Shown one piece after another: positions 45,282 to 57,694 of a stretch of DNA of 64,000 nucleotides; the stretch's first letter is position 1, and the number at the start of each line of letters is the position of its first letter. Source of the stretch: Brassica napus (taxonomy: Eukaryota > Streptophyta > Magnoliopsida > Brassicales > Brassicaceae); NCBI RefSeq assembly GCF_020379485.1, contig NC_063439.1:13151683-13215682 (forward strand). The letters run 5' to 3'. The notes beneath the pieces are model-generated. The model worked only from the letters and a program-made list of their open reading frames with translations. It was not told where the DNA came from and searched no databases. The position numbers were made by a program, and so were the translations under genes.

Positions 45282-46525
45282 TGATATCACTCAAATTACA
45301 CCAAGGAGTGACTTTTACTCTCACAAATAGGAGGTTCGGTCGTAGTACTTAGGGATAAAATCCACAAGGACCTAAGGCACACAATAGATCCTAACAAGTT
45401 TATGAATAAGCTAGGCAAACAATTAAATAGTAAATAGCAGAGGTAAACAAGACAGTTGTTCGGTTGATTGAATGTTTGGCTGTAAACAATTATGAGAAAT
45501 AACTATATCTAGGATTTTACGTAATTGAGATTATATTGATATAGATGCTAAGGTTTTCAATCCTAGAACACGAATTCTAATTGCAAAGTACTCCAGCTTC
45601 CGCGTGCAAAAAAATCCTATTGACTAAGTCTATATCTCAGCTGTCCCTTGTTCATATAGTTCAAATCAACGATGCTATGTGACTAGCATCGCTCGATGTT
45701 TACCTAGACAAGTGTTACCGAGCTGTTCGATAGGTTCAATAGTTTGACTAAATCAGCTGTCGCTTATTTCTAGCAATCCTACCTCAAGGGAATTAATTCA
45801 GGTAAAAAGACCATGCTTTCGCTTGCGCCTAATTATCCTAAGTTCAGAGCTCTAGTCAGCTACTTTAGAACATAAGCATTAATAACAATTCCTATGAAGG
45901 AAATCTTTATCACTTTAGTGTATCTATATTGTGGGCTAATCTCTCATAACCTTACTTACCCTAAATCTAACAAATGTAACTACTAAGACATAGCAAAGCA
46001 GAACATAGTAAATATCTGAATAAAATGCAAAAATTAAATAAGGTAGAAAAAACTAGAGTTCCAATTCAAAGCTCTGAAGGACTCTTGGATCTTCTCTTTG
46101 AACTACTCAAAACCCTAAATATGTTTTCTCGTGAAAAATAGAAAGTATGAAAGCGTGTTTTCCCAAAACAATAGCATAGCACATAAATATTAAATTAAAG
46201 TCGGCCAGAGGTATTCTTGTAAATGATGTGGAACTTGGGCTATAAGTCAGCTGGGAACCAAGTCGGGCCCTGTTGATCGACGACAAAAGTTGTCCGTCAA
46301 TCGAATTTTGAGTCTGAATGTCGACTTTGGACAGATTCGATGGACAGCTACGAGTTTCTTCTAGGTTTATCTCCAAAATGCCCCAAAATCACCATATATC
46401 TTCAAAACACTATGAACCTGTAAATACTCTAAAAAAAATTCAAAACATAACAAATAACTTCTAAAACACCTATATACCATGGCTAAAAACATATAAAATC
46501 CATGGTATATCACCATGGTATATCA
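45282..46525 (-). repeat. Element A 5' LTR
   Basis: 1,244 bp, TGATATCACTC...GGTATATCA, followed by ATGAG. A 13-base direct repeat (CCATGGTATATCA) ends the LTR. Its 24-bp palindrome cluster is mostly decayed or absent compared with B, D and E. Confidence 0.88.
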
Positions 46526-47529
46526 ATGAGCTGCCGAAGCTTGTCCTCTGCCACGTCCACCACCATTATTTTCACCACAAGTACGAGATCCACGACCAGC
46601 TGCACCTCGTTCAGATCGCTCATTCCACCACCCTGTAAAACCTATGAGTTCCCAGCAGTCCTTCTTCTCATGACCATTCTGGCCACAATGAGAACACGTC
46701 ATAGTTCGGTCCTTGTTGCGAAGAATGGAAACACTTTGCTTGTCACCACTTGAGGTTGCATCAGTTTGTCGAGCCACAAAATCCACTCCTTCCTCTTTAT
46801 GTTCCAAACTCGAGACACTCCTAGCCTATGTTCTTCTCTGAGCACCTTAGAATAAACTTCTCCAATAGATGCCAACGGATCCATACCAATCAAAGTGGTG
46901 CACAGAACCGAAACGAGAGTCGTCAAGTCCCATTATGAATTGGTGGACGTTATCACCGTCTCTTTTTTTCTGATTTCATTAGCAGCTCCATAAGAGCACA
47001 CTAGACGTGGTCTGTATATCGTAAAATCCTCCCCCAACGCACACAACCGTCCATAATATTCTAAGACGGTTTGACCTTCTTGACGACATTGAGCCTGTTG
47101 AGCTTTAAGTTGATGAATTCTCACTTTATTCTAAACAGAGAAACGTTGTTTTAACCCGCTCCACAATTGGCTAGATTTAGACACAAAAGTTACATACAAC
47201 TTCACTTTAGGATCAATGGAAGCTCGTATCTACCCTATGACCATTAAGTTCACTACTACCCAATTGTCATCATCATGACTATCACTTGATGGTTTCTACA
47301 AACTTTAATTAACAAACCCTACCTTTTTCTTGGCTTGCAATGCATTGAGTATCTCATTGGCCCACATATTATAATTATCTCCATTCAACATAACTGGAAT
47401 GATCATATCTCATGGGTTATCGGAACAATAGAGAATGTATGGTGAAAGAGGTGATTTCTCCATTGTTTCACCGGATTTCACTAGAGATATCGATGTTTCA
47501 TCATCATTTTTGGGATTGTCATCAGACAT
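46526..47529 (-). pseudogene. Copia-2 gag
   Basis: The ATG at 47529 starts a copia gag, with MLNGDNYNMWANEILNALQAKKK-type sequence near 47330-47410. A CCHC knuckle (CSHCGQNGHEKKDC, about 46660-46701) and a Gly/Arg-rich tail follow, ending at the ATGAG target site. Removing element A continues it in frame as ASAAH|ATSF into 24722. Several stops and frameshifts are present. Confidence 0.85.
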
Positions 47530-47590
47530 GACTTCTCAAGAATTTGTTCAAACTATGAACACAGTCGAAAATATTATTGTTTATGTTTCT

Positions 47591-47800
47591 TTAACTTTGA
47601 TATCATGTGGAATAAGATATCGAACTAACTTATTTATTGTTGTTCCTTTAAACTGTATACATATAAAATATCAAAGTCAGCTAAAGATATTCCTAAACCT
47701 TATCAAACTATGAAATTACATACTTATCATATTGGAAGAGTGATCACAAACAGTATGTAAATAGAAAATATAGTCATTATCTATAATGATATACTTCCTT
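47591..47800 (-). other. Copia-2 primer site and start of 5' LTR
   Basis: TGATATCAAAG (minus strand, about 47595-47605) resembles the initiator Met-tRNA site. The LTR would begin (plus-strand reading) TGTGGAATAAG at 47606. Its far end is not resolved and no second LTR is found. Confidence 0.55.
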
Positions 47801-47925
47801 AATACTAATCAACTCAAGAGGATCCCCTGTGATTCTTTGTAACATCTTATCGTTATGAGTTTTCCATAAATACCAAATAATCCAAGAATAAAGGTTTCTA
47901 TCTAGCTCCCGATTCTTTCACTTTT
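47800..47925 (-). pseudogene. LINE ORF2 scrap
   Basis: Minus-strand frame reads SWIIWYLWKTHNDKMLQ..., resembling the post-RT segment PWIVWYLWKYRNGIIF of the LINE at about 8420-8465. Only about 35 codons remain. Confidence 0.5.
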
Positions 47926-49440
47926 TTAGTTGTGTATTTGGTCTATGCCATCCTCAGTCATGAAGTACCCACTCGCGGACAACCTTGCATATATATATTC
48001 TCTGACCAAGATGAAATATGGTTGATGGGTAAAGCCAGATCTGAACAAGTGAAGAAACCCACTTCGAAAAAATAATATATTAGAAAACTCAAAAATAGTT
48101 ATTCTTGACCTAAACATTTTTAACAAAAAACAAATATTAAAATTTTACTTATGCTTTTGTTGCATGTTTCTTCAAAAAATTTAACCATCATCTTTGTTTT
48201 GTTTGTTTTACTTCCAAATTTCTTGGTGGTACTAATGAAAGACTAAAGTCGTATTCTTTTTCATATATGATGATTGATTAAACTTCTCTTGGTCCTCTGT
48301 TATGTTTTCGGTGCATGTGGTCCAAAGAGTCTTGGAGTCCCCACTCGCGCGTCTTGCTCATGATTTAACCAATATTTTTTTTTTTGAACATTAGATTTAA
48401 CCAATTTTTTTTTTGTGAACATTAGATTTAACCAATATTACATCACTCTACCAGCTTAAAACTCTTTAAAGCTGGCTAGGACTAACCAAACATTATAATT
48501 CTATTACTTTAGAGGTAACCGGGTATTGATTAATTTTTGTCAAAGCATGAAGAGTTTGTTGGGAAAGAGTAAAAGTTGTTCATACACTTGCAAAGATCTT
48601 AATGTAGATTTTTTTTTATCAATATGGAGATATAAATACGCTAAATACAGTATGACTTAGTACACCAAAAGTACAAGGTTTAGGTTCTATGGGCCTAAAT
48701 ATTCAATGTTGGTTATTGTCTAAACGTTACTGTTTTGTAATATCTTCTAGTAGCGTTTTGTATTATCTTTTCCGCTTTCCCTTTATCCTCGTGCAAACTT
48801 TATTTTATCAGCTTCTTTTTAAAAGAAAGTAGTGTTGTTGTTTTTTAAAGAAAGCAAGATCGTGCGTTCTGCTTTTGCGCAGAAAAATATAATAAAGAAA
48901 CTATAAAAGTTTATTTACACTAATTACTGACTAAAATGAAATGAAACGGAAGTAAACGTTACAGAAGAACATCAAAGGTTTCAAGAAGATGATCTAAAAT
49001 TTCGAATATATAAAATATTATGTGGAAAAAAAGGAAATTGCCAATATGGCCTAAATTTGATTTTAAACGTAAAATTATATTCCAAATTGAATCAAATGAA
49101 AAAGTAACTTAAAAGGCTAGTAAATTACAACTAAACTAAACAAAAAATATATATATTTTTTACGAATATAACTCCATGAAGTCTTTTCATGTAGTAAATC
49201 TTCAAAAATAATTTATTAATTTTATAAAAAATATTTTCATGGGAGGGGGTGTGAAATAGAAATCATATAATTATAAAAAAAATTTAATAATTTAAATTTA
49301 GGTTTACTAAAACGGAATTATTTTCGACATAGATGAGTAAATATATGTTGTAAGTCATGAATGTTTTTGGTTTAGGATTTGCGAACATATGTTGTAGTAT
49401 TATTTGTATTTTACGGTTAGATTTTAGAATCATAATCAAG
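47926..49440. other. AT-rich unassigned DNA
   Basis: No domain, RNA gene or repeat is recognised. A local direct repeat TTAGATTTAACCAATxTTT occurs at 48390-48440. Poly(T) and TA runs are common. The right part (49284-49440) abuts the truncated RT of element D. Confidence 0.5.
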
Positions 49441-50212
49441 GCTTTCTTTATTTCTTCAAAAGATTTTACGCATTCTGGTGAGAAGTCGAATTTAACTTCT
49501 TTACAGAGGAGGAAAGTGAGAGGTCTAGCGATTTTGCTAAAATCTTTTATGAATCTCCTGTAAAATCCGGCATGCCCGAGAAAACTTCTCACATCTTTTA
49601 CGTTTTTGGGGGCTGGCAGGCCAGTCATTACCTCAATTTTTGCTCGATCTACCTCTATATCAGCAGCAGATACCTTGTGTCCTAGGACGATTCTATTATT
49701 AACCATAAAGTGGCATTTTCCCAATTCAGAACGAGAATCTTTTCTTCGCATCTTGCCAAAACTTTACATAGGTTATCGAGACAGTTTTTGAAACTGGATC
49801 CATATACTGAGAAATCGTCCATGAAGACTTCCATGAAGTCTTCTATCATATCAGTAAAGATCGACATCATGCATCATTGGAAAGTGGCAGGAGCATTACA
49901 AAGATCGAATGGCATTCTGCGGTATGAGAATGTTCCGTAGGGGCATGTAAAGGTTGTCTTTTCTTGATCGTTAGGAAGTATAGGGATTTAAAAAAATTTG
50001 GAGCATCCGTCAAGAAAACAATAGTATTGATGATTAGCCAATCTTTCCAATATTTGATGAATGAAAGGTAAAGGGAAGTGATCTTTTCTTGTAGCAGCGT
50101 TTAGCTTTCTATAATCGATACACATTCGATGTCCAGTGACGGTTCGGGTGGGAATGAGTTCGTCTTTGTCATTCTTCACCACAGTTATTCCGTCCTTTTT
50201 TTGGTACAACAT
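49440..50212 (-). pseudogene. Element D reverse transcriptase, truncated
   Basis: In order: MCIDYRKLNAATRKDHFPLPF (about 50070-50130), the catalytic VFMDDFSVYG (about 49800-49830) with both aspartates intact, then GHKVSAADIEVDRAKIEV and RSFLGHAGFYRRFIKDFSKIARPL (49500-49690). Frames shift near 49985 and 49740. The sequence stops after FEEIKKALI. Confidence 0.9.
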
Positions 50213-50382
50213 GCACGGGGCTAACCCGATTGCTATCCGACATCCAGAAGTTTGATTATTTCCTCTTTAACCACTTCCTTCAAGTTCGGATTTAGTCACC
50301 TTTGGTGTTCTATTGACAATTTAGAACCATCTTCTAAGTGAATCCGGTGCATGCACAGATCTGGAGAAATGCCAGGAATGTC

Positions 50383-51222
50383 TTAGAGAGAGTACCTGAT
50401 CGCCTTTCTGTACTTGCGTAGTTTATTTAATAACAGTGCAAATTCTCTGTTTGTGAGGTTGGCATTCATGATTACTGGATATGAATCTTTATAGAGAAAG
50501 GCATATTTGAGTCCAGCGGGCAGCTGTTTTAACTCAATCTTCGGTGATTTTTCGGGATCCCATTCCTTCGAGCAGGATGGTTGTCGATCGACAGATTTTA
50601 ATAAGTATCGATCGACGTTGATTTCTGAAACGTCATCCTCTATGTCATCAACGCTTGCTGTTTCCATGCTTGCATCCATTAATCGTGTATATTCTTCAGC
50701 TCTACTATCGACACTGAAAGATTCCTCTTCACCAGTTGTGAATACTTTCTCCAAAGGATTGTCTAAGCATGAGTTTATGAAGGATCCTTCGGCCAATGCA
50801 CTGATGTCGTCCACGTTGGATGTCTGTTTATCGATCAAGGGTCGTCTCATCAGGTTGTCCATGTCGAAAGTCATTGGAATATTTCCAATGTTCAGACATA
50901 TCCTACCCTCCTTGACATCGATTATCGCACCAGCAGTGGCTAGGAATGGTCTACCCAAAATAAGGGGGTCCTTTGGTTCATTTTGGTATTTCAATACTAC
51001 GAAATCCGTTGGGACGTGACAGCCGTTGATCCTTATTGGCACGTCGTCAAGCACTCCCTCAGGTAGTCTAACGGATATATCGGCCAAAATCAAAGTTATT
51101 TTGATAGGTATGAACATGTCGTATCCTAGGGATATAGCGACAGAATGTGGCATGAGGTTCAAGCTGGAACCCAGGTCACAAAGAAATCGAGGAAAATTTT
51201 TGTTCCGTATATTGCAATCCAA
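50383..51222 (-). pseudogene. Element D protease region
   Basis: A 279-aa open frame. [17 protein letters not shown] is the Athila-type active site (DLGSS in place of DTGAS). [21 protein letters not shown] is the second conserved segment. SID-type residues ([14 protein letters not shown]) follow at about 50580-50620. The frame is offset from gag near 51340, so gag-pro is broken. Confidence 0.88.
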
Positions 51223-51340
51223 AACAAAACTGCCCAGACCAGGTCTCTTGATCGGGGACCTTGGATTATTGCACTTACTTCCTCGGAAACCATCATGACG
51301 CTGCTCTCAGTGGCTGGAAAGCTGTTGGATACCATATTCT

Positions 51341-52924
51341 TTACGCATTCTTTATTGAAGGCAATACTTTGAATGCGTCACTCAATGGCATTTCCAACGT
51401 GATCTTATCGAATGCTTTCTTGCAGATTGCTTTATCTAGCTCTCGTTTAGTTTGCGTCTTGTTAGGAGGGAAAGGTGGGAGAGTCCTATACATCCTTTCA
51501 ATTACCGGGTCAGTCGGAGTCGGGAGTCGATCGACATTTTTTTCAGAGGGTCGATCGATACTAACCGTGTTTTGTCGATCAATACTTGTTCTTCCTTGTC
51601 GATCGATTTCGGCATCCTCTTCTATTTCTCCTTCTTCTTCCTCGAGTTCGATGGCCTCTTTCTCAATGTTGGGCTTCTGTCTTTCTCGAGGTATTCCTGA
51701 CTCGGTACTGGAATCATCGAGGTCTATAGGGTGTGACCCACTTTCACCGGTTTCCTCAACCACAACATGTTTCTTTGTGTTGTTGATTTCTATTGCCCTC
51801 GGGATGAGGCGTTTTCCGCTTCTAAATAACACAGCATTGACCTGATGTTTTGGGTTTGCGTCAGTCCGGCCAGGGAGACCTCCTGTCTTTCTTTTGATGG
51901 CGGCGGCGTTTTCCGCGACCTGACTGTCCAGCCTCTTAATTTGTACACTTAAAGTGTCGAACTTCCTCATCAGCTCACTGAAGACTATGTCTATCTTTCC
52001 GTTCAGGTCAGTGGCCAATTTGCGATTTCCCGTGAAAGATTGGTTCAGCCTAGATTTTTCTCTTCCCTGGCGTGATCCAACAATAGCATCGTAATTTTGG
52101 GTAAAACTATAGGGGTTAGGGTAATTATTTTTCAAGGTATGGCTATCTACGAAATCTATTTGCTGTTCTAGTTCAGATAAGGTGGAATCATCAATTTGGT
52201 AGATTCCAAATTGGTTCTGTCCCTCAAGAGCAGGATGGGGCGAGTCTAGATGTTCTTTGATTTTGAGTAAAGGTGACTCATCATCTGGGTCAGCTTTTCT
52301 TCCTAACTCTACGTCCATCATTTCGTAGGATCTACCCGTAGCTATATTATTGATCAAACGCCTCGCCTCCTCAGGGTTTCTGGTATTTACGTTCCCTTCA
52401 CTGGCTGTGTCGAGCGTGATCTGGTAATGAAGGTCAACACCTCTGTAAAAGGTACTAATGAGTTCCGGCTCTGAATAGCCATGGTGGGGGCATTCAAGTT
52501 GGTAGCTCTTGAATATCTCCCATGCATTTCTGAATGATTCTCGTGGGTTTTGACGGAATGTGGAGATTTTCCACCTTGCATCCCAGTAGTGCGCCTCATC
52601 AAAAAATTGATTTATAAAAGCATTCCTTATCTCCTTCCAACAGGTCAGAGATCCTGTTGGTATTTGGTTCAGCCAGTTCCTGGCGTCGCCTTCTAAGGAA
52701 AAAGGAAATAGTTTACAGCGATTGTACTCGTCCTTTATCAATTCTTCTAGATATTCGATGTGATCTTGTGGTCGCTCTGAGACGGTCCCACGGAAAGGGT
52801 TTTGACGTACCATGATTAAGTATTTGGGACTAATCCCAAATCTCTCGGTATCATCTTTTGGTAGTCTAATTGCAGACCTATTGGAATATGTACTTCCAGG
52901 ATTTAAATAGTCTTGCAAAGGCAA
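51341..52924 (-). pseudogene. Element D gag
   Basis: 527-aa open frame. The gag capsid domain lies in the first ~190 residues (YLIMVRQNPFRGTVSERPQDHIEYLEEL, LFPFSLEGDARNWLNQIPTGSL, QFFDEAHYWDARWKISTFRQ). After that come a linker, a predicted helical stretch (LMRKFDTLSVQIKRLDSQVAENAAAIKRK) and an acidic EEEEGEIEED segment. A SID array (IDRQGRTS, IDRQNTVS, IDRPSEKN) follows at 51527-51606. It would form the particle shell. The N-terminal leader (53014-53229) is out of frame. Confidence 0.9.
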
Positions 52925-53013
52925 TTTCCATTTATTATCTCTTTCTGAGATAGATTTAATTTGAACAGTGATTTCAGTCCCCTGTTCACTTGTAATTTGG
53001 TTATTTGCGTTGC

Positions 53014-53229
53014 TTAGTTGACTTTTAGGTTTCCTAGGACTATTCTTTCATTAGCATCATCGGTAAGAGAATACTTACCTGCTTCCGGCGGGGTATTGTC
53101 GATCGATGTTTGATGTTCTTTGTCGATCGACATTTCTGTCGACATGTCGATCGATATTGCTTTCCCTCCGTCAATCGATATGCCTATCTCCTCGTTGATC
53201 GTTGTCCGGCCGAAATCCATGTCTTCCAT
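53014..53229 (-). pseudogene. Element D gag N-terminal leader with SID array
   Basis: 71-aa frame with IDGGKAIS, IDMSTEMS, IDKEHQTS and IDNTP. The DNA palindromes sit at 53099, 53123, 53147, 53171 and 53195 (exact 24-bp steps). It is probably the original gag start, later separated by a frameshift. Confidence 0.65.
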
Positions 53230-53338
53230 CTTGCAGCTCCTGTATCAGCAGGAAAAGAGAGAAAACGTTTTTAGCAAATTTAGTAACAAAATCTAGATTA
53301 AATTCTTAACATAATCTAATGGTAATAAGAAAGAGTCC

Positions 53339-53353
53339 CCGGCAACGGCGCCA
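53339..53353 (-). other. Element D primer-binding site
   Basis: Minus strand TGGCGCCGTTGCCGG next to the LTR: complement of the 3' end of plant Asp-tRNA, typical of Athila elements. Confidence 0.85.
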
Positions 53354-53357
53354 GATT

Positions 53358-54719
53358 TGATATCACTCAAATTACCCTAAGGAGTGAATTACTCTCTCAA
53401 ATAAGAGGTTCAGATGTAGTACTTAGGGATCGAATCCACAGAGACTCTAAGATTACTCAATAGATTATGGTTTTGAACTTATTACTAGATTGAATGGTTT
53501 ATGGGTTTTAAAGCTGTAAATTGGTTGGTGAGCAAGTTTATTACTCGATTGATTGTTTTGAGTTTGTTAACAGTTGGTTGAAGTAGCTAGATTCAGGTAT
53601 ATTCCCAGGTATGATAAATAATACTTAATTTGGGAAATTAGGAATTTGTTAATATTAATTGTTCTTGAATTCAAACTAAGGTATAATCTTTATGATTATC
53701 AAATTTGGATCTCGGACCTCAACTCTCGTTATTTTGGTCGCGAGAAAGTGTCGATCGATAATTCTTTGTGAATATCGATCGATACACCTTTCAAAATATC
53801 GATCGACAGAGCTAACGATGCGTCGATCGATACTTCTTCCAGAGAGCTTTACGAACGGGTTTGATTTGTATTCTCTAACGACTAACGAGACCAACTCTCG
53901 TCTGTATCTAGTTACTTAGATCATCCTAGTTATTTTCAGGTATTGAGTCAAGCAATGGCTTGATCCCAATTTATCCTAGGATCTAAGTTTAAAGGGTGAT
54001 CAATGCTAAACTTAGCTTTAATGCATAACTAGATGGTTGTACTATATTTCTAAACATCCTAATAATTGTTGTGTCAGTATTAAATTATCAACCTATTTGG
54101 GAAACATAAATCTAACAGTTAAGACTACTCAGACATATTCATGGAACACATAGTTATGATGGTCTGAATAATACTTAAATAAATTAAATAACAAAAGTAA
54201 CAAAAATAATGAAAGCAAGGGAGTTCAAGATCTTCTCTGTTTTGAAGTAAATCTATCTCTCCAGTCCTAAGCTTTCCTCTTTCAATGGTGGCTTCTTGCC
54301 TCTTCCAAAATAGGTCTAAAAAGGTCTCCAGGCAAAAAAATGCCTCTAAAACAATACAAACCCCTAATAAATAGCCTAACAGGCGGCCAAGGACTAATGA
54401 TGTAATTATTGAGATTTTTGTGAAACTTGAAATCTTCTAATTTGTCATTAACTCTCGAATGGCTTCATAATCGGTCGATACAAGGGCTTGACTTCGATCG
54501 ATATTTGGTGGTGGCTATCGGTCGATATGGAGCCGCGGCCTTCGTCCATGTCTGGTTTCCAGCGAAGCTCAAAAGATCTCTAAATAACTCCAAATACATC
54601 ATTTTCTTCCATATAGTTCATGAACTTGTAATTACTCTAAATAGACTCTATATAGTAATAATATATCTTAAAATACTCATAAACCATGGTTAAAAATTGG
54701 TAAAATCCATGGTCTATCA
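53358..54719 (-). repeat. Element D 5' LTR
   Basis: 1,362 bp, TGATATCACTC...GGTCTATCA (plus-strand reading). TCGATCGA occurs at 53751, 53775, 53799 and 53823; weaker variants at 54470-54530. Confidence 0.9.
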
Positions 54720-55765
54720 TGTTCACATCATGACATCAATCGACGGCGAAGCGCGCAGAAGCTCGTTTGGTCCAAGCCGACTTAAAGTCCAAGTCTTTAC
54801 CAATTTACAAGATCAGCCCTGACGAGTTTTACCCTAATTATATAAGCTTGCCAACATGTTAGAGGCAAAGTGTGCTTTCTTGTTTTTACTATTTTCACAG
54901 CAAAAGATTTTCTAGGATTTTTAGTAGATTGGAGAGATGATCCAAAGAGATTTGTGATTGGAACTCCATTAATATCTATCTATTTATCTATGCAGTTTTT
55001 ATAAATAATTGTTTTTATGAATTGCTTAGCGATGTCCGAGTAGTTCTCTTTTTAGGTTTAGGGTTTAAATAGGTTATAAGGGATTAGCCCAACTATAGAT
55101 TGCTAAGTTATGATATTCATCAATAGGATTGTCATTAAAGCATGTTTCTAGTTTAGCTAGCTAGAACTTGATCTAGGAGTTTGAGGTAAAGGTCATTACT
55201 TGCATCTCACCCTGAATCCACCCTAATTGAGCTAAGATTGCTAGAGTAAGGCGAGAGCTGATCTAGGAAGCTTAGTGAGAACATTCAACCTGCGCGTTAA
55301 AACTTGGCCAAACGCGTCGATCGATATTCTAATAGAATAAATCGGTCGACGGTTCAACAAGTGTATCGATCGATATTCCTATAGAATCATTGATCGACAC
55401 TTATATCTTGTCAATCGACAAACCAAGAAAGCGAGAGCCTATCGGTTTGTTTATAAGTGTTGAGCTCTATAGTATCATGCATACAACTTGTTAGGCATTG
55501 TAGGATTATAATCATGATTACCTGAATAAAAACCTTAAGTCTAGTTATTTTCTTCTAAGTACCAAAACCCCCAATCAAATCAATCGAGCAACTGCCTTGC
55601 TCAAAAACCTGCTTTTACATTTAATCATAATCAACCTTGCTTAATCAATCTGATTAGGTTTATTAGGTTCCTTAGCTCTCTGTGAATTTGATCACTAAGT
55701 ACGACAACTGAACCTCTTATTTGAGAGAGTAATTAACTCCTTAGGGTAATTTGAGTGAGATCAGT
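54720..55765 (+). repeat. Element C LTR fragment, plus orientation
   Basis: Matches the inner and U5 parts of the B/E LTRs read on their coding strand. It carries AATTATATAAGC (TATA box, about 54837), palindromes at 55317, 55342, 55366, 55390 and 55411, and the LTR end GGTAATTTGAGTGAGATCA. Its U3 start is missing where element D abuts. Confidence 0.85.
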
Positions 55766-57694
55766 ATACCAAGCCCTAAAACAAGCAAGTTAAGTTGATT
55801 AAAATTGGAAGTCAGCTTCAGTTTCTTCAAACTTTCTAAGCTAGAGTGGATGTTATTGGCAGGTGATCCACTTTGGCGTTTCAATTCAGTACACATGCAG
55901 TCAATAACCTCAAAGACTGGTGCTAGATATTGGTTAGATAATAAGTAAATTTGAAAATTTTCATCGTCCCCTTCTTGATTCTATAAAACTCAATAAAAAC
56001 ACAAAACTAATTCACGAAATAAAACACAATATCAGTAACTACCTCCCCTAGACTTGAAAAAATTTTTGTCTCAGTGTTATACAGTCCAAGATTGGTGAGG
56101 AAAATAAATCATAGGTAAACGTTAACAAGCAAAAACTGTATACGTGCCTTCTGGTAGGAGTGTCGATCGACACATTGAAGTGACACCGGCCGGTTGTCGA
56201 TCAATGCTGGTATATCAACTCGTCTTCCTTGAATCATTTTTTAACTAGAATCAAATAAAACCGAAAAATCAGTAAGAAATGAAAATAAAACAAAATTTAA
56301 AACTTACTATTCGGTTGCCTCCCATCAAACGCTTGCTTATAGTCATTAGCTTGACTTCTGAAGATCTGATTTTGTCAGGAAAAGAATGAAAATTTGCTCC
56401 AAAACAAGTCTCAGTGTCTCTCTTCCTCATCTTGTTAATGCAGTTGATAAAATATTTTGCGGAAGCTTCTCATCTGTATCTCAGCTTTGGATTACACTGC
56501 ACCCTGACCTTGGTAAAAGGTTGTAGACCTTCTCTGCAGCGCACCATATACTCAAGACTTTCCTCATGACATCGTGAAGGAACCAGTGTAAAGAAATTTG
56601 CATGTACTTTATTTTTCTTCTTTCTGGCTCTTTCCCCAAACTTAGGCTTTTCAGTCTCGGTTTTTATGAAATTCGGAGGGTGTTGACAGATGCTGATGGC
56701 TGAGGGTTGATCGACGATGATGATGGTTTTACAGTCTCGCAATTTGAATCGGCTGTAGGTGCTGGATATTCAGACAAATATATGCAGGAAATAAACTCCT
56801 CACCTTTGGTCCTCTCTACAGGATCATAGAAGACAGTTTCATCAACATTAGTCATGCACATCTTATTCTTCTTTAGATCACAAATTTTCCCCACTGTAGC
56901 TATGAAGAATCTTCCTTAAAGAAGAGGAGATTCCTGACCTGATTTGATCTTCACGACATGAAAGTCCACAGGGACAGTGCATTCCCCTATCTCTACTTTA
57001 ACATTTTTAATCATGCCGACTGAGTTTACCTTAGAGTTATCCACGAAGGTGAAACTGCCTTGAGAGGCTTCCACATTTAATCATAATGGTTCAGCAGTGT
57101 CTTTGCCCACAATGCTGACCGAAGATCTAGTATTGCAGAGGGCATATGGGAAACCGTGGCCACGTATACAACAAATAATTAGAAATTTTCTAGGCTCTTA
57201 TTCCTTCTTCAGTGTCTTTTTGAGTTTACGATTGACCTTGTTAAAAGCAACTCAATGTCATTATTTGTCTCTTTGCTCTCTTTGAAGAAGTTACCAAGTC
57301 TATATTTATGATAGGCATCCTCGAACGACATATCCTTTGGAACCCTCTTCCCTCTTTAGGGAAATCCATTAAGTTCATCTTTGTTAGCTTCTCTCCTGAG
57401 GTGTTTGGGAACATAGGGCTTCCTAGAGTTCACTCACTTCTATGGAATTCTTTCTTGTGTTGCCTGCTGATCCATGACAGGTTCATGTTCGTCCATATGG
57501 TGTCGATCAACATTGGTGTGTGTCGATCGACACTAGGTGTGTGTCGATCGATACTAGGTGTGTGTCGTTCGACACTCTGAACGAATGAGGTTTTGCCTAG
57601 GGTTGATTTCTCTTGTTCGGCTGCATCTGCAAGTTGCTGAGTGTTGTTCATTGTTGGCTTTGTTGATGTCTGATATGGGTAGAGAGTTGCATTC
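55766..57694 (-). pseudogene. Element C internal remnant: protease and linker
   Basis: Minus-strand body. The 3' noncoding part starts TATACCAAGCCC (compare 37290 and 59760). The protease relic lies at about 56800-57330 (VGKICDLKKNKMCMTN...VFYDPVE is its C-terminal side). The SID linker at 57500-57580 has a 21-bp instead of 24-bp period (VDRHTPS, IDRHTPS). A different Lys-rich segment (ERARKKKNKVHANFFTLVPSR) lies at 56560-56640. Many stops. Next to a plus-oriented LTR it must be rearranged. Confidence 0.65.

Larger units (their letters stand above)
24728..46525 (-). mobile_element. Element A: Ty3/gypsy-type non-autonomous LTR element, internally inverted and nested
   Basis: Both outer edges are LTR sequence of one subfamily, starting TGATATCA and ending TATATCA, flanked by ATGAG. 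The 5' LTR is on the right (45282-46525), with an adjoining Asp-tRNA-type primer site. Segment 25351-34693 is inverted relative to the rest. The LARD (26397-33210) and element B (35221-44266) are later insertions. Without them A is about 5.9 kb and codes for gag, an aspartic protease and a SID-repeat ORF. No RT or integrase is found. Confidence 0.8.
49440..54719 (-). mobile_element. Element D: Athila-type Ty3/gypsy retrotransposon, 3'-truncated
   Basis: It has a 5' LTR (53358-54719), an Asp-tRNA primer site (53339-53353), gag, protease and RT with a lineage-typical FMDDFSVYG. Sequence homology ends inside the RT/RNase H connection near 49440, so RNase H, integrase and the 3' LTR are missing. 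The right edge lies within a plus-oriented LTR fragment of element C. Confidence 0.9.

Noticed and set aside
24728..46525. Endogenous pararetrovirus as an explanation for the gag-protease elements
   Set aside because: Long LTRs, tRNA primer sites next to the LTRs and 5-bp target duplications indicate LTR retrotransposons; no movement protein or pararetrovirus-type RT is seen.
46523..47124. Separate young copia element at 46.5-47.5 kb
   Set aside because: It joins in frame to 24722 across the ATGAG duplication, so it is the other half of Copia-2.
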